Below are positions 6,075 to 14,247 of a stretch of DNA of 14,247 nt, in pieces (position 1 is the stretch's first letter; each line of letters opens with the position of its first letter). Location: positions 1-14,247 of the forward strand of contig JAFDTP010000045.1 in the NCBI GenBank assembly GCA_019594195.1. Reading direction: 5' to 3'. The notes below the pieces were generated by a model that did not search any database, was not told where the DNA came from, and saw only the letters and a program-made list of their open reading frames with translations. Source of the DNA: Thermoplasmata archaeon (GTDB taxonomy: Archaea > Thermoplasmatota > Thermoplasmata > Halarchaeoplasmatales > Halarchaeoplasmataceae). A program made the translations under genes and the position numbers.

Positions 6075-6785
6075 ATGCCATTAGATAACGATATTACTTA
6101 TTATGAATTCGACCTGGAAAGAGATACTTTAGCTACAGCTTTAGGAGGGGGTATACCGAAAGGATCGATGATAGTGATCTCTGGTGAATTCGGCACGGGA
6201 AAAAGTGTGATCGCTCAAAGGTTCACCTATGGTTTTCTTCAAAACGGCTTCACCGCCACTTATATATCTACAGAGACAAATACTAAACCTTTCATGAATC
6301 AGATGCAATCTCTAGATTACTCTGTCAATGAACAGATATTTGATCAAGATTTGAAATTCGTGCCGGTCCATCCCCTGCTCGGCAGAACCTGTAATAGAGA
6401 AGAAGCACTGTCAAGCTTGCTTACAGGTAAGGAACTTTACGAGAGGAACATAACGATAATAGATACCTTATCTGCATTGATAGAGGATAACTGGTTGCAA
6501 AATCTTCCCCTAGAAGCGCTTTCCTTCCTCCAAAAAACTTGCAGTAAGGGAAAAACTTTGGTTTTGACTATGGATCCTGATGAGGTTGAGGAGGATATAC
6601 TTACACCATATAAATCTGCGGCTGACATCTATTTCCACTTGGACAGAAGAACAATAGGAGGAGAGACGGAGAGAACCATAACCGTGAGAAGATTTAGCAC
6701 TGCGAAAGGAAGAATCCAAGATGTCATAAAGTTCCGTATAGAGCCCAATGCAGGATTTGTTGTGGATATCACCCAGATTACCTGA
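6075..6785 (+). CDS. flaH: ArlH (FlaH), KaiC-like ATP-binding regulator of the archaellum motor
   Basis: 236 residues, RecA/KaiC-like fold. Walker A is GEFGTGKS at residues 37-44 and the Walker B strand is ITIIDT at 126-131. After the Walker B Asp130 comes Thr, in line with known FlaH proteins, which bind ATP but hydrolyse it poorly. ATP-bound FlaH interacts with FlaI and sits inside the FlaC/D/E ring, where it is thought to switch or gate the motor. Length matches the family (about 230-240). AGGAG at 6065-6069, overlapping the end of the flaG stop, is the ribosome site, 5 bases before the ATG. Confidence 0.95.
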   Translation: MPLDNDITYYEFDLERDTLATALGGGIPKGSMIVISGEFGTGKSVIAQRFTYGFLQNGFTATYISTETNTKPFMNQMQSLDYSVNEQIFDQDLKFVPVHPLLGRTCNREEALSSLLTGKELYERNITIIDTLSALIEDNWLQNLPLEALSFLQKTCSKGKTLVLTMDPDEVEEDILTPYKSAADIYFHLDRRTIGGETERTITVRRFSTAKGRIQDVIKFRIEPNAGFVVDITQIT

Positions 6786-6819
6786 ACCTCTCAATCTTCG
6801 AAAATAAATCGTGATAATC

Positions 6820-8463
6820 ATGCAAGAAACCTTTCAACAAGCTTTAAATGATAACCCACATCTAAGGGATTACGTGCAGCAAGTAGAGAGAGAGATGGGT
6901 GGGAAACCGGAGTTCAAAGATCACCTAACTAGAGATATGGCATCCATAGATGAAGCCAATATAATTTATCCCGCTGAAGATCCTATATTTATACATCTGA
7001 ATATTCCTAAAGAGGGGAAGGGTGAATATTTCACCATCGAACCCCCTCTGAATAGTGAAGGGGAAAATAAGATAGAAGAGATACGGAAGAAGGTGTTGAA
7101 AAAAGCTTCACACTCTCCGACCCCTGAAGATGGGCAGGGTTTTGAAGAAAAACTCGATGAACTGATAGACGAGGTCATATCAACCACTGAAAGAGTCTCT
7201 AGTATATTTTCATTCGGTGAAGAAAAGGTGAGAGTTAATCCAGAACATATCGAATCTATGAGATATCATCTAAAAAAGAGGATAATGGGATACGGACTCT
7301 TAGAGCCCCTTCTTTACGATTCTCACGTGGAAGATATTCACGGTATAGCTCTAAATAATATTTCTGTTCTGCACGAAGTCTTCGGCCTTTTAGAAACTGA
7401 TCTCTCTTTTGAAGATAAGGAGAAATTGGAGAAGTATGTCAGGAGTATGAGTAACCGTATGGGCACAAATGTGACGGAGAGTAACCCCATAGCTGACGGA
7501 GCTCTTCCGATGGGTTCTAGGGTGAATATCGTTTACAGTTCAGACGTTAGTAAAGAGGGACCGAGTTTCACCATCAGAAATTTCAGCGAAGAGCCTATCA
7601 CAATATCTCAGATCATCGATTGGAACACATTATCTCCAAAGATGGCAGCTTATTTGTGGTTGTGCCTGGAGTTCGATATGAGTATAATCGTTTCAGGTGT
7701 AACAGCTTCGGGGAAAACCACCACTATGAACGCTCTTTTACCTTTCATCGGGTACGATCAAAAGATCTACACTGCGGAGGATACACCCGAAGTGAACGTT
7801 CCTCAGCCGGCGTGGCAGAGATTGGTCACACGGGAAAGCGGCCCTGAAGAGTCTAGAGTAGAACTTTTCGATCTAGTTAAGACCGCACTCCGATCAAGAC
7901 CGGACTATATAGTGGTTGGAGAGGTCAGAGGGAAAGAAGGATCGGCAGCTTTTCAGGCTATCCAGACAGGACACCCTGTTATCTCCACATTCCACGCTTC
8001 CTCTATAAAAAGACTGGTCCAACGTTTTACTGGTGATCCTATAAATGTCCCTAAGAGATTCATGGATAATTTGAACGTATGTCTTTTTCAGCAGATTGTT
8101 CACCACGAAGGCCAGATATTAAGAAGATGTAATTCTGTGGTCGAGATCTTAGGTTATTCAAGAGAAAGAGATGGTATCCAAACCAGAGAGGTCTTCACTT
8201 GGAACACCGTCAAAGACGAACATGATTTTGTGGGTATGCACAACAGTTACGTTCTGGAAAATCTGATAGCGCCCAAGCTTCGTTATGATGATAGGAAAAA
8301 GATTTACGATGAGTTGGACAGGCGAACGGAAATTTTGAAAACGATCGCTAACGCAGGTATAACGAAACACACAGAGGTTGCTGAACTTTTCAAAAGCTAT
8401 ACCTACGGTGGCATGGAAAACATGGAACAAACTCTAGCGGAATTGAGAAGAGAAAAGGGGTGA
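6820..8463 (+). CDS. flaI: ArlI (FlaI), archaellum assembly and rotation ATPase
   Basis: Type II/IV secretion superfamily hexameric ATPase that powers both archaellum assembly and rotation. 547 residues from the ATG at 6820. A GTG at 6811 would add three residues, but GTGAT at 6811-6815 reads better as the ribosome site for the ATG. The N-terminal domain spans residues about 1-240. Walker A is GVTASGKT at 293-300. The Asp box lies around YTAEDTPEV. Walker B is DYIVVGEVRG at 362-371 with catalytic Glu368. The His box is GHPVISTFHAS at 384-394. All core motifs are intact. It lies 34 bases after flaH, and flaJ follows 4 bases after its stop. Its nearest relatives by family are pilus ATPases, but the operon fixes the archaellum assignment. 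Confidence 0.96.
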   Translation: MQETFQQALNDNPHLRDYVQQVEREMGGKPEFKDHLTRDMASIDEANIIYPAEDPIFIHLNIPKEGKGEYFTIEPPLNSEGENKIEEIRKKVLKKASHSPTPEDGQGFEEKLDELIDEVISTTERVSSIFSFGEEKVRVNPEHIESMRYHLKKRIMGYGLLEPLLYDSHVEDIHGIALNNISVLHEVFGLLETDLSFEDKEKLEKYVRSMSNRMGTNVTESNPIADGALPMGSRVNIVYSSDVSKEGPSFTIRNFSEEPITISQIIDWNTLSPKMAAYLWLCLEFDMSIIVSGVTASGKTTTMNALLPFIGYDQKIYTAEDTPEVNVPQPAWQRLVTRESGPEESRVELFDLVKTALRSRPDYIVVGEVRGKEGSAAFQAIQTGHPVISTFHASSIKRLVQRFTGDPINVPKRFMDNLNVCLFQQIVHHEGQILRRCNSVVEILGYSRERDGIQTREVFTWNTVKDEHDFVGMHNSYVLENLIAPKLRYDDRKKIYDELDRRTEILKTIANAGITKHTEVAELFKSYTYGGMENMEQTLAELRREKG

Positions 8464-8467
8464 CTAG

Positions 8468-10129
8468 ATGGATGTCTTAAATTCTTACAAAAGGTTGGAT
8501 ATCTCTATTCCTAGTTATGCTCTAAGGGTGATACTTCCCGCCCTATTTTTTGGATTGCTCGTCTCTCTGATCCTAGGATTCACTTTGCCCTGGATATTTA
8601 TCGAAACCTATTTCGTGATCATCCTTTACTTTTTACCTGTATTTACCACCATCGTGGCTCTCTTCTATCCCGTTATCAAGGAAGAGATCAAGAGCGTAAA
8701 GATAGACAGGGAGATGCATCTCTTCATAACACGGTTGGGTGCTCTCTCTGCTTCGGAGATATCCGAGAAGGGTTTCAGAGATCTTTTCGCCGAGATGAAA
8801 AAGTATGGAGTGTTAGGAGATGAGATTCGAAGACTTGAAAAATTGTCTTCGGAATGGAACATGTCCTTATCTGAAGCTGCTAGAACCATTTCCAAGAACA
8901 CACCGAGCGAGATGCTCTCCGACTTTCTAGAGAGACTAGCTTACGCTTTAGAAACACAGACTAGTCCTAAGGAATTTTTCCAAGATGAGCAGGAGACTGT
9001 CATGGATGACTATTCTAATGAATTCGAAGACATGCTGTTCAGGCTTGATGTGGTCAGAGAACTGTACGTGGCTGGGATAACGATCTGCCTCTTCGGAATG
9101 GTTTTAGCTGTGATAACACCTCTCCTCATACAGATCAATGCCGAACTTCTGATCACACTCGTATTTTTCATATTCGTACTCGTTACTTTTATTTCAGGAT
9201 GGGTTTTCTTGAAGATAATCCCTAAAACAAGAGTTTGGTATAAAGGGGAATTCAAAACAGAAGTAGATGAAAAGCTGAAGAAGTTGTTCATACTCAGCGT
9301 GATGATCTCAGGAGCTATATCTATACCTCTAGTATTCCTTACTGACCTCTCATTTCTACCTCTAGCTGCGATAATATCGACACCATTGATGATCCCCGGG
9401 ATATTTGCTATTTTGGAAGAAAAAAAAATATTTAGGAGAGACTCCAATTTTCCATCCTTTATCAGGTCCTTAGCTGGAACTTCAGCGGCTCAGACCGCCG
9501 ATCATACCGAAAGCGTGGGAAAGCTTCGTTATCACGATCTTGGGCCTTTGACCGATAACATCAGGTCTCTTTATAGGAGATTGAAGATGAATATCGATTC
9601 AAAATTTTCCTGGGAATACTTTGGTTCAGAAGCTAAGAGCTTTCTGATAGATGAGTTCAGCAGTATTTTTCTCAAAGCTTCTCGGCACGGTGCTCACCCT
9701 GAAGAGACCAGTTCGATCATAAGTGAGAACTTCATCGAAGTGATGGGGTTAAGAAATAAGAAAATCCTAAGAGCAAAATCATTACAGAGCGTGTTTTATG
9801 GGGTGGCTGTAGTGATAACTTTGACCATGGTTTTCGTGTTTCTGATCGTTGAAGAGATAAACGAGTTGATCGGGGAGATAGATATGCCTGCTGGTATAGA
9901 GGGCATGTTCACCGATCTAGCCTTCATCAGGACAGCTCCTATCCAGATAGAAGCCTATTACGGGCTGATAGTGATGATGGTTTTCGCTCACGGTATAACC
10001 GCCAGTGCGGTCTCTTGGCATATAAAAGGAGAACACAAATACATCTCTATAGCAAAGTTCTCCATCATGATATGGATGGCAACGATAGCTTACTTTATAG
10101 CTAAATGGGGTGTGTCGGTGATATTCTGA
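8468..10129 (+). CDS. flaJ: ArlJ (FlaJ), polytopic membrane platform protein of the archaellum
   Basis: 553 residues, the usual FlaJ size. It is the inner-membrane platform on which FlaI acts, homologous to TadC/PilC (T2SF domain). Hydrophobic stretches lie at about residues 18-70 (two or three helices), 195-247, 273-317, 438-465 and 495-553. The cytoplasmic loops at about 75-190 and 320-435 hold the two helical T2SF-type domains that contact FlaI. GGGGTGA at 8457-8463, overlapping the flaI stop, is the ribosome site, 4 bases before the ATG. It ends the recognisable archaellum operon, and no clear oligo-T terminator follows directly. Confidence 0.96.
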   Translation: MDVLNSYKRLDISIPSYALRVILPALFFGLLVSLILGFTLPWIFIETYFVIILYFLPVFTTIVALFYPVIKEEIKSVKIDREMHLFITRLGALSASEISEKGFRDLFAEMKKYGVLGDEIRRLEKLSSEWNMSLSEAARTISKNTPSEMLSDFLERLAYALETQTSPKEFFQDEQETVMDDYSNEFEDMLFRLDVVRELYVAGITICLFGMVLAVITPLLIQINAELLITLVFFIFVLVTFISGWVFLKIIPKTRVWYKGEFKTEVDEKLKKLFILSVMISGAISIPLVFLTDLSFLPLAAIISTPLMIPGIFAILEEKKIFRRDSNFPSFIRSLAGTSAAQTADHTESVGKLRYHDLGPLTDNIRSLYRRLKMNIDSKFSWEYFGSEAKSFLIDEFSSIFLKASRHGAHPEETSSIISENFIEVMGLRNKKILRAKSLQSVFYGVAVVITLTMVFVFLIVEEINELIGEIDMPAGIEGMFTDLAFIRTAPIQIEAYYGLIVMMVFAHGITASAVSWHIKGEHKYISIAKFSIMIWMATIAYFIAKWGVSVIF

Positions 10130-10166
10130 TGTTAGGGGAAAGAATTCTTATTCAGAAGGTGAAAAA

Positions 10167-10307
10167 ATGATTGAGAAATCCTCTGACCATGAAACACAAA
10201 GATTTGGAAAGATATATAAGGGGAATTATAGATATCAAAGCGGTTTGAGCGATGACGGAAAAAACGATTGGAAGAAAGAACGAATGAAAACGGAGGGAGA
10301 AAGGTAA
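10167..10307 (+). CDS. Possible 46-residue ORF between flaJ and the protease, doubtful
   Basis: Starts MIEKSSDHETQRFGKIYK and ends KKERMKTEGER; hydrophilic and basic/acidic, with no domain I recognise. It has a good GGTGA (10158-10162) four bases before the ATG, and its stop lies one base before the protease ATG, as in a translationally coupled leader. Against it, the best BRE/TATA element for the protease sits inside it, the low-complexity Lys/Glu composition could be chance, and nothing identifies a product. It may be a real small protein, a coupling leader peptide on read-through mRNA, or no gene at all. Confidence 0.25.
   Translation: MIEKSSDHETQRFGKIYKGNYRYQSGLSDDGKNDWKKERMKTEGER
10206..10219 (+). 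promoter_or_regulatory. BRE/TATA promoter candidate for the protease gene
   Basis: GGAAAG (10206-10211) followed directly by ATATATAA (10212-10219) matches the archaeal BRE plus TATA layout closely. The predicted start site near 10243 would leave a leader of about 65 bases, carrying GGAGG at 10292-10296, 12 bases before the ATG at 10309, with a second AGGT closer. It suggests that the protease is transcribed separately from the archaellum operon. Confidence 0.5.
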
Positions 10308-10308
10308 A

Positions 10309-13300
10309 ATGAAAATAAAGAAATTTTATCTCTCAGTCCTAATCACAATGATGTTGTTGCTCTCCATTTTTTCTGTTAGTGCACCTTTTTTGTCAGAAGG
10401 AGAACAAAGTGATTTAAACAGGACTATTTTAGTATATAAAGAGAATTCTGAAAATAGGGACGAAGAATTAAATTTCCTTTGGGAGGAGAGTAAGTATGAC
10501 GTATTAGAGGAATATGATTCTTATATTTTAGTGGAAACCTCACAAACGGGGATTGAATACCTTGAAGATCGAGAACATAATTTGGAAGAGCTTGAAAATG
10601 AGGATTACGTGGGGTTACAATCTCATTCATTTTATACTGAAGAAGGAGAACCTGAAATTCCTGAAGAGTTGAAGATAGAGGAGTATTCAGAAGAGGAAGA
10701 AGGATATTATATACTTCAGTTTAGAGGACCTATAAAGTCCGAATGGAGAGAGGAACTTGAAGGAAAAGGAGTTACATTTCATGAATTCAGACATAGATTT
10801 AATTTCATCGTGGAGATGGATAGGGAAACTAAGAGAGATATAGAGAAGTTCGATTTTGTAAATTGGGTTGGCATCTATCAACCTGCCTATAGATTTTACC
10901 AGGAACTGTTAGAGGAAGATGGGAAGCAGTTACTGGCAGTATCAGTATTTGATTGTAAAGATGTAGATGAAATCAAGAGAAAGATAAGAGGCCTCGGTGG
11001 AGAAATCAAACAAGTAGCAATGAATAGGATTGAATTTGAGGTCGAAACAGAAAAAATAGAAAACATAGCAAATCTACAGGGCGTCAATTCGATAGTTCCA
11101 GCTACCGAAGGATATCGGATTTTCAATCATGACGCCACTTGGATAACACAGACCAACGAAGAATATAATAGAAAAATAACCGAAGAAGGGATCACGGGTG
11201 AAGGTGAATTGATCACTGTGATGGACAGTGAATTGTACGGTGGGAGTTCTGATCATGATGATCACGAGATGTGGGAAGATCCTGACGGTAATGAAGTTGG
11301 AGACGATCACCGAAAGATACAGGAACATTATGTGCCAGATACTGCTGATGGGGATTTGAATGATGGAATTTATCATGGCACGCACGTTGTAGGTACTGCC
11401 CTTGGAGATTCGGATTCTTACAGCGAATACAGTGATCAGGATGGCAATGCTTTAGATGCTCGTTTAATATTCCAAGACGTTGATCATGATTCTAATGATG
11501 ACTTTGTATATCCTCCATCGGATATGTACGAATACGGATGGGCCCCTTCTTACAACTCAGAATCAAGAGTTCATTCAAACAGTTTTGGAGGTGGAGAAGG
11601 GTACACTGGTGATGCCATATCAGGAGATGAATTCATTTGGGAACATAAAGATTTCAACATCTTATACGCTATGGGCAATGAAGGACCGGGGGAAGAGACA
11701 CTATCAGCTCAACCAGAAGGAAAAAATATTTTCAGCATTGGTGGAGTGGTGAACCATCCCGATCAAGAATCAGTAGCTGATTTTAGCAGTAGAGGATACG
11801 CGGATGATGGAAGAATCAAACCTACTTTACTTCACGTCGGACAATGGGTTGATTCAGCAAGCAGATCTGAAGAAGATTATGAGGGAAAATCTGGTACCAG
11901 CATGTCGACACCTGGAGTTGCTGGACAGGCAGGACAGGTCAGACAATACTACGAGGAAGGATGGCACGTTGACGGTACACCGAATCCAGATGAAGGTTTC
12001 AATCCGAGCAACGCCCTTGTCAGAGCAACTTTGATAAACAGTGCGGTAGAAATCACTGGGGACGGAGCATATTACAACGACGAGAGATTCCCGAACAATG
12101 ATCAGGGATTCGGCCGGTCAAAATTGGACAGAACTTTACATTTTGAGGGCAACAAAAGAAATCAGATCGCATACGATTCATGGGATGAGGATTACGGTTT
12201 TGTGGATTCGGGAGAAAGCTGGAATATGACTTTTAGTGTTGATGATCCTGATGAAGAATTGGAGATCACCTTGGCTTGGACCGATCCGCCAGGGGAAGCA
12301 GGAGCGGACGAAAGCAACCCAGCTATAGTCAATGATCTTGATTTAGAAGTTGAAGCACCAGACGGAACTAAATATGTAGGTAATGCTTTCACTAGTCACG
12401 ATCCCGGCTATTCTGAACCTGATCCTGAAGACAACTATTGGAGCGGATTGAGAGATGGAGAATACGACGGTTTGAACGTTGAAGAGAATGTTCTTTTATT
12501 GCCTGAAAAAAACGATATTCAGACAGGGACTTATGAAGTGACGGTTAACGCCCATCAGATAAATGAAGCGGAGCAACCTTTCGCCTTGGTGGTGAGTGGA
12601 GGTCTGACTGAAGAAGAAAAAACCGGACCGATGCAGCCGATGTACCCTCAACCAGAACATGAAGGATCTGGTGTTAGTAGGGATCCAAATTTGAGCGTAT
12701 ACGTTGATCATTACGAGGAGGGTGAAATTGAAAAAGTGACCTTCTACAATGCTTCAGATGTTAGTACAATAGGTACAGATCCAGAAATTTCGAGCGGAGA
12801 ACGAGCGGAGGTAACATGGGATGATCTCAATTATGGAACGGAGTATGAATGGTACGCGGTTGCGGAAGATGAGGCGGGTGATGAGGCAGAATCTGATACT
12901 TGGACTTTCACTACAGAAGGAAAAGCGGAACCCTCATATCCTAAGGACGGGGCTAGTAACGTAGAAAGGGAAATAGAATTGAACGTTACACTAAATCATG
13001 AAGAGGGTGAGAGGGATGTCACTTTCTTGAATACTACTGAGGATGAAGAGTATATTATAGGGAAAGAAGAGGACGTTGGGCCTGGTAAAGATGCTGAAAT
13101 AGCCTGGGAAGGACTTGAGCCTGAAACTACATACGAATGGTATGTGATTGTTAGTGACGAGAATGATTCTTACGAATCGGATGTTTGGACCTTTACCACT
13201 GAAGATTCGGGCTATATGTTGGCTTTGAATGTTGAAGAAGGAGGAGAAGTCAAAACTCATTGGGGGGAGAATGAACCATTAGACGTTCCGAAAGGGAATT

Positions 13301-14247
13301 TTACATTTGAAATAGATGAGGATGAACCTGTTGATTTAGAGGCAAATTCAGATTATTTATTCGAATTTGAAAAGTGGGAAGGTGACTATCCTGAAGGTGA
13401 ACAAGAAAACGAAGATATAGAGATTTCGATGGACGAAGACAAAGAAATAACAGCATATTTCGAAGAAATGGATTCTCATAAGTTAACTCTCGATATAGAA
13501 GGTGAAGGAGGGATAAGGCTGTGGGATGAATGGTTTTGGACTGATGAAGATCACGATTGGCCTTTAGAAATTTATATTTTAAAAGATGATATTGTAGATC
13601 TTGAGGCCCATGGATATGAGGGTTGGGTTTTTGAAAGGTGGGAAAGCGACTATCCTGAGAATGAGCAGGAAAACAAAGATATAGAGTTCGAGATGGATGA
13701 AGATAAAGAGATTACAGCGCGATTTGAGGAAGCGAAAACTTTAGAAGTAGATATACCGGAGGATAACGAGGGGATGGTGCAGGTCGAGGATAATGAATAC
13801 AGCCCAGGTAATTTACCAAAGGTTTTCGAATTTAATCCAGGAGAAACAGTAAGTTTGTACGCTGATCCAGCTTTGGGATGGGAGTTCGTAGAATGGTACG
13901 ACGAGATTGAAGAGGAGACCTATTCAGAAGAGCCTATGATTTCTTTAGAGATGATTCAGGACAAAGAACTGACAGCTCATTTTGATAGAGAGGAATATGT
14001 CTTGACTATACAAATAGAAGGAAAAGGAGAAGAATTGAATTATGGGCAAGGAGAACATCCAATAGAATCTGGAGAAGATATTGAATTAATAGCTTATCCA
14101 GAAGAGGGTTGGGAATTCATAGAATGGAGTGGTTACGAGACTTTTGGAGAGAAAGTGGTTAGCTTCAACATGCCGGCTGAAGATATAACTATGACAGCCC
14201 ATTTTAAAGAATTATTCGATTTGACTATCTCCTATGATGAGGATGAA
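10309..14247 (+). CDS. Large secreted subtilisin-family (S8) protease with C-terminal adhesin-like repeats, 3' end outside window
   Basis: An open frame of 1313 codons without a stop to the window edge. Residues 1-25 are a Sec signal peptide (KIKKFY, hydrophobic core, SVSA cleavage). Residues about 132-195 resemble the prodomain of thermophile S8 proteases (YYILQFRGPIKSEW ... WVGIYQPAYR). A second prodomain-like unit spans about 205-270. The S8 catalytic domain covers about 280-590: Asp306 (ITVMDSELYGG), His356 (YHGTHVVGT), oxyanion Asn457 (AMGNEGPG) and Ser531 (SGTSMSTPGVAG). The triad is complete, though Asp306 is followed by Ser-Glu, not the usual Thr-Gly. About 600-765 is a jelly-roll like that of KP-43-type proteases (IVNDLDLEVEAPDG). 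Two Ig/Fn3-like units follow (about 774-868 and 876-967, each ending WTFTTE), then InlB-B-like repeats from 969 on. The chain is highly acidic with several N-glycosylation sequons. It probably degrades extracellular protein while tethered at or beyond the cell surface; any anchor would lie past the window. Confidence 0.92.
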   Translation, partial: MKIKKFYLSVLITMMLLLSIFSVSAPFLSEGEQSDLNRTILVYKENSENRDEELNFLWEESKYDVLEEYDSYILVETSQTGIEYLEDREHNLEELENEDYVGLQSHSFYTEEGEPEIPEELKIEEYSEEEEGYYILQFRGPIKSEWREELEGKGVTFHEFRHRFNFIVEMDRETKRDIEKFDFVNWVGIYQPAYRFYQELLEEDGKQLLAVSVFDCKDVDEIKRKIRGLGGEIKQVAMNRIEFEVETEKIENIANLQGVNSIVPATEGYRIFNHDATWITQTNEEYNRKITEEGITGEGELITVMDSELYGGSSDHDDHEMWEDPDGNEVGDDHRKIQEHYVPDTADGDLNDGIYHGTHVVGTALGDSDSYSEYSDQDGNALDARLIFQDVDHDSNDDFVYPPSDMYEYGWAPSYNSESRVHSNSFGGGEGYTGDAISGDEFIWEHKDFNILYAMGNEGPGEETLSAQPEGKNIFSIGGVVNHPDQESVADFSSRGYADDGRIKPTLLHVGQWVDSASRSEEDYEGKSGTSMSTPGVAGQAGQVRQYYEEGWHVDGTPNPDEGFNPSNALVRATLINSAVEITGDGAYYNDERFPNNDQGFGRSKLDRTLHFEGNKRNQIAYDSWDEDYGFVDSGESWNMTFSVDDPDEELEITLAWTDPPGEAGADESNPAIVNDLDLEVEAPDGTKYVGNAFTSHDPGYSEPDPEDNYWSGLRDGEYDGLNVEENVLLLPEKNDIQTGTYEVTVNAHQINEAEQPFALVVSGGLTEEEKTGPMQPMYPQPEHEGSGVSRDPNLSVYVDHYEEGEIEKVTFYNASDVSTIGTDPEISSGERAEVTWDDLNYGTEYEWYAVAEDEAGDEAESDTWTFTTEGKAEPSYPKDGASNVEREIELNVTLNHEEGERDVTFLNTTEDEEYIIGKEEDVGPGKDAEIAWEGLEPETTYEWYVIVSDENDSYESDVWTFTTEDSGYMLALNVEEGGEVKTHWGENEPLDVPKGNFTFEIDEDEPVDLEANSDYLFEFEKWEGDYPEGEQENEDIEISMDEDKEITAYFEEMDSHKLTLDIEGEGGIRLWDEWFWTDEDHDWPLEIYILKDDIVDLEAHGYEGWVFERWESDYPENEQENKDIEFEMDEDKEITARFEEAKTLEVDIPEDNEGMVQVEDNEYSPGNLPKVFEFNPGETVSLYADPALGWEFVEWYDEIEEETYSEEPMISLEMIQDKELTAHFDREEYVLTIQIEGKGEELNYGQGEHPIESGEDIELIAYPEEGWEFIEWSGYETFGEKVVSFNMPAEDITMTAHFKELFDLTISYDEDE
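13213..14247 (+). repeat. Tandem divergent InlB-B-like repeats encoded in the protease C terminus
   Basis: At least four units of about 70-88 residues, at protease residues about 969-1054, 1057-1141, 1143-1227 and 1230-1300, with a fifth beginning near 1303. Each has a beta strand with Gly/Glu (LTLDIEGEGG), a mid motif ending W-E-F-x-x-W (FEFEKWEGDYPE, WVFERWESDYPE, WEFVEWYDE, WEFIEWSGY) and a closing strand (DKEITAYFEE, DKEITARFEE, DKELTAHF, DITMTAHF). Units 1 and 2 are also close at DNA level (around 13384-13470 and 13648-13734), which points to recent duplication. In other proteins such repeats are extended stalks or adhesion modules; that is family knowledge, not shown here. Confidence 0.75.

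Noticed and set aside
9010..9447. 145-residue minus-strand ORF inside flaJ
   Set aside because: It lies wholly within the intact flaJ frame and has no domain pattern or promoter.
10140..10149. 10-bp palindrome AAGAATTCTT after flaJ as an operator or terminator
   Set aside because: AT-rich palindromes of this length arise easily by chance, there is no T run after it, and no partner site is visible.
11480..12034. Short plus-strand ORFs within the protease in another frame
   Set aside because: The protease frame carries the S8 motifs and is uninterrupted across the region; these are out-of-frame shadows.
1..14247. CRISPR array, tRNA or rRNA genes, integrase or complete insertion sequence
   Set aside because: No regularly spaced direct repeats, no cloverleaf or rRNA-like stretch, and no recombinase or transposase reading frame seen on either strand.

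Overview
The window is archaeal and most likely from a euryarchaeon in the broad sense. It carries a compact archaellum (archaeal flagellum) operon, its intergenic gaps have BRE/TATA-like promoter signals, and its ribosome-binding sites match an archaeal anti-Shine-Dalgarno (GGAGG / GGTGA). Base composition is moderately AT-rich, Arg is mostly AGA/AGG and Ile often ATA. Many proteins are strongly acidic (Glu/Asp-rich), which suggests adaptation to salt. The lineage cannot be fixed from sequence alone; a halophilic or salt-tolerant lineage outside the classical high-GC Halobacteria is an inference.

Left part (1-2661, minus strand): two leftward genes. One encodes a small two-helix membrane protein with a charged tail (230-814). 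The other encodes a 529-residue coiled-coil protein with a bactofilin-like beta-repeat segment and a C-terminal helix-hairpin-helix domain (1072-2661). A pair of small hairpins lies near 98-133.

Middle (2794-10129, plus strand): the archaellum operon, in the order archaellin (ArlB/FlaB), a fused ArlC-ArlD/E protein with a roughly 300-residue disordered acidic extension, ArlF, ArlG, ArlH, ArlI, ArlJ. Genes from the ArlC-D/E fusion onward are 2-34 bases apart, with Shine-Dalgarno sites in or next to the preceding stop for most of them. ArlB is the filament subunit. ArlF and ArlG are the envelope-spanning stator-like proteins. ArlC/D/E form the cytoplasmic ring that links to chemotaxis. ArlH and ArlI are the ATP-binding regulator and the motor/assembly ATPase, and ArlJ is the membrane platform. 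There is one archaellin gene, and no prepilin peptidase or chemotaxis gene, in the window.

Right part (10130-14247, plus strand): a short gap with a good BRE/TATA element, then a very large secreted subtilisin-family (S8) protease that runs off the window edge. It has a signal peptide, prodomains, a complete catalytic triad, a jelly-roll domain, two Ig/Fn3-like domains and at least four tandem InlB-B-like repeats.

The least ordinary items are the bactofilin-like/HhH scaffold protein sharing a divergent promoter region with the archaellin gene, the long extension on the fused ArlC-D/E protein, and the large repeat-bearing protease. No gap exceeds about 260 bases.
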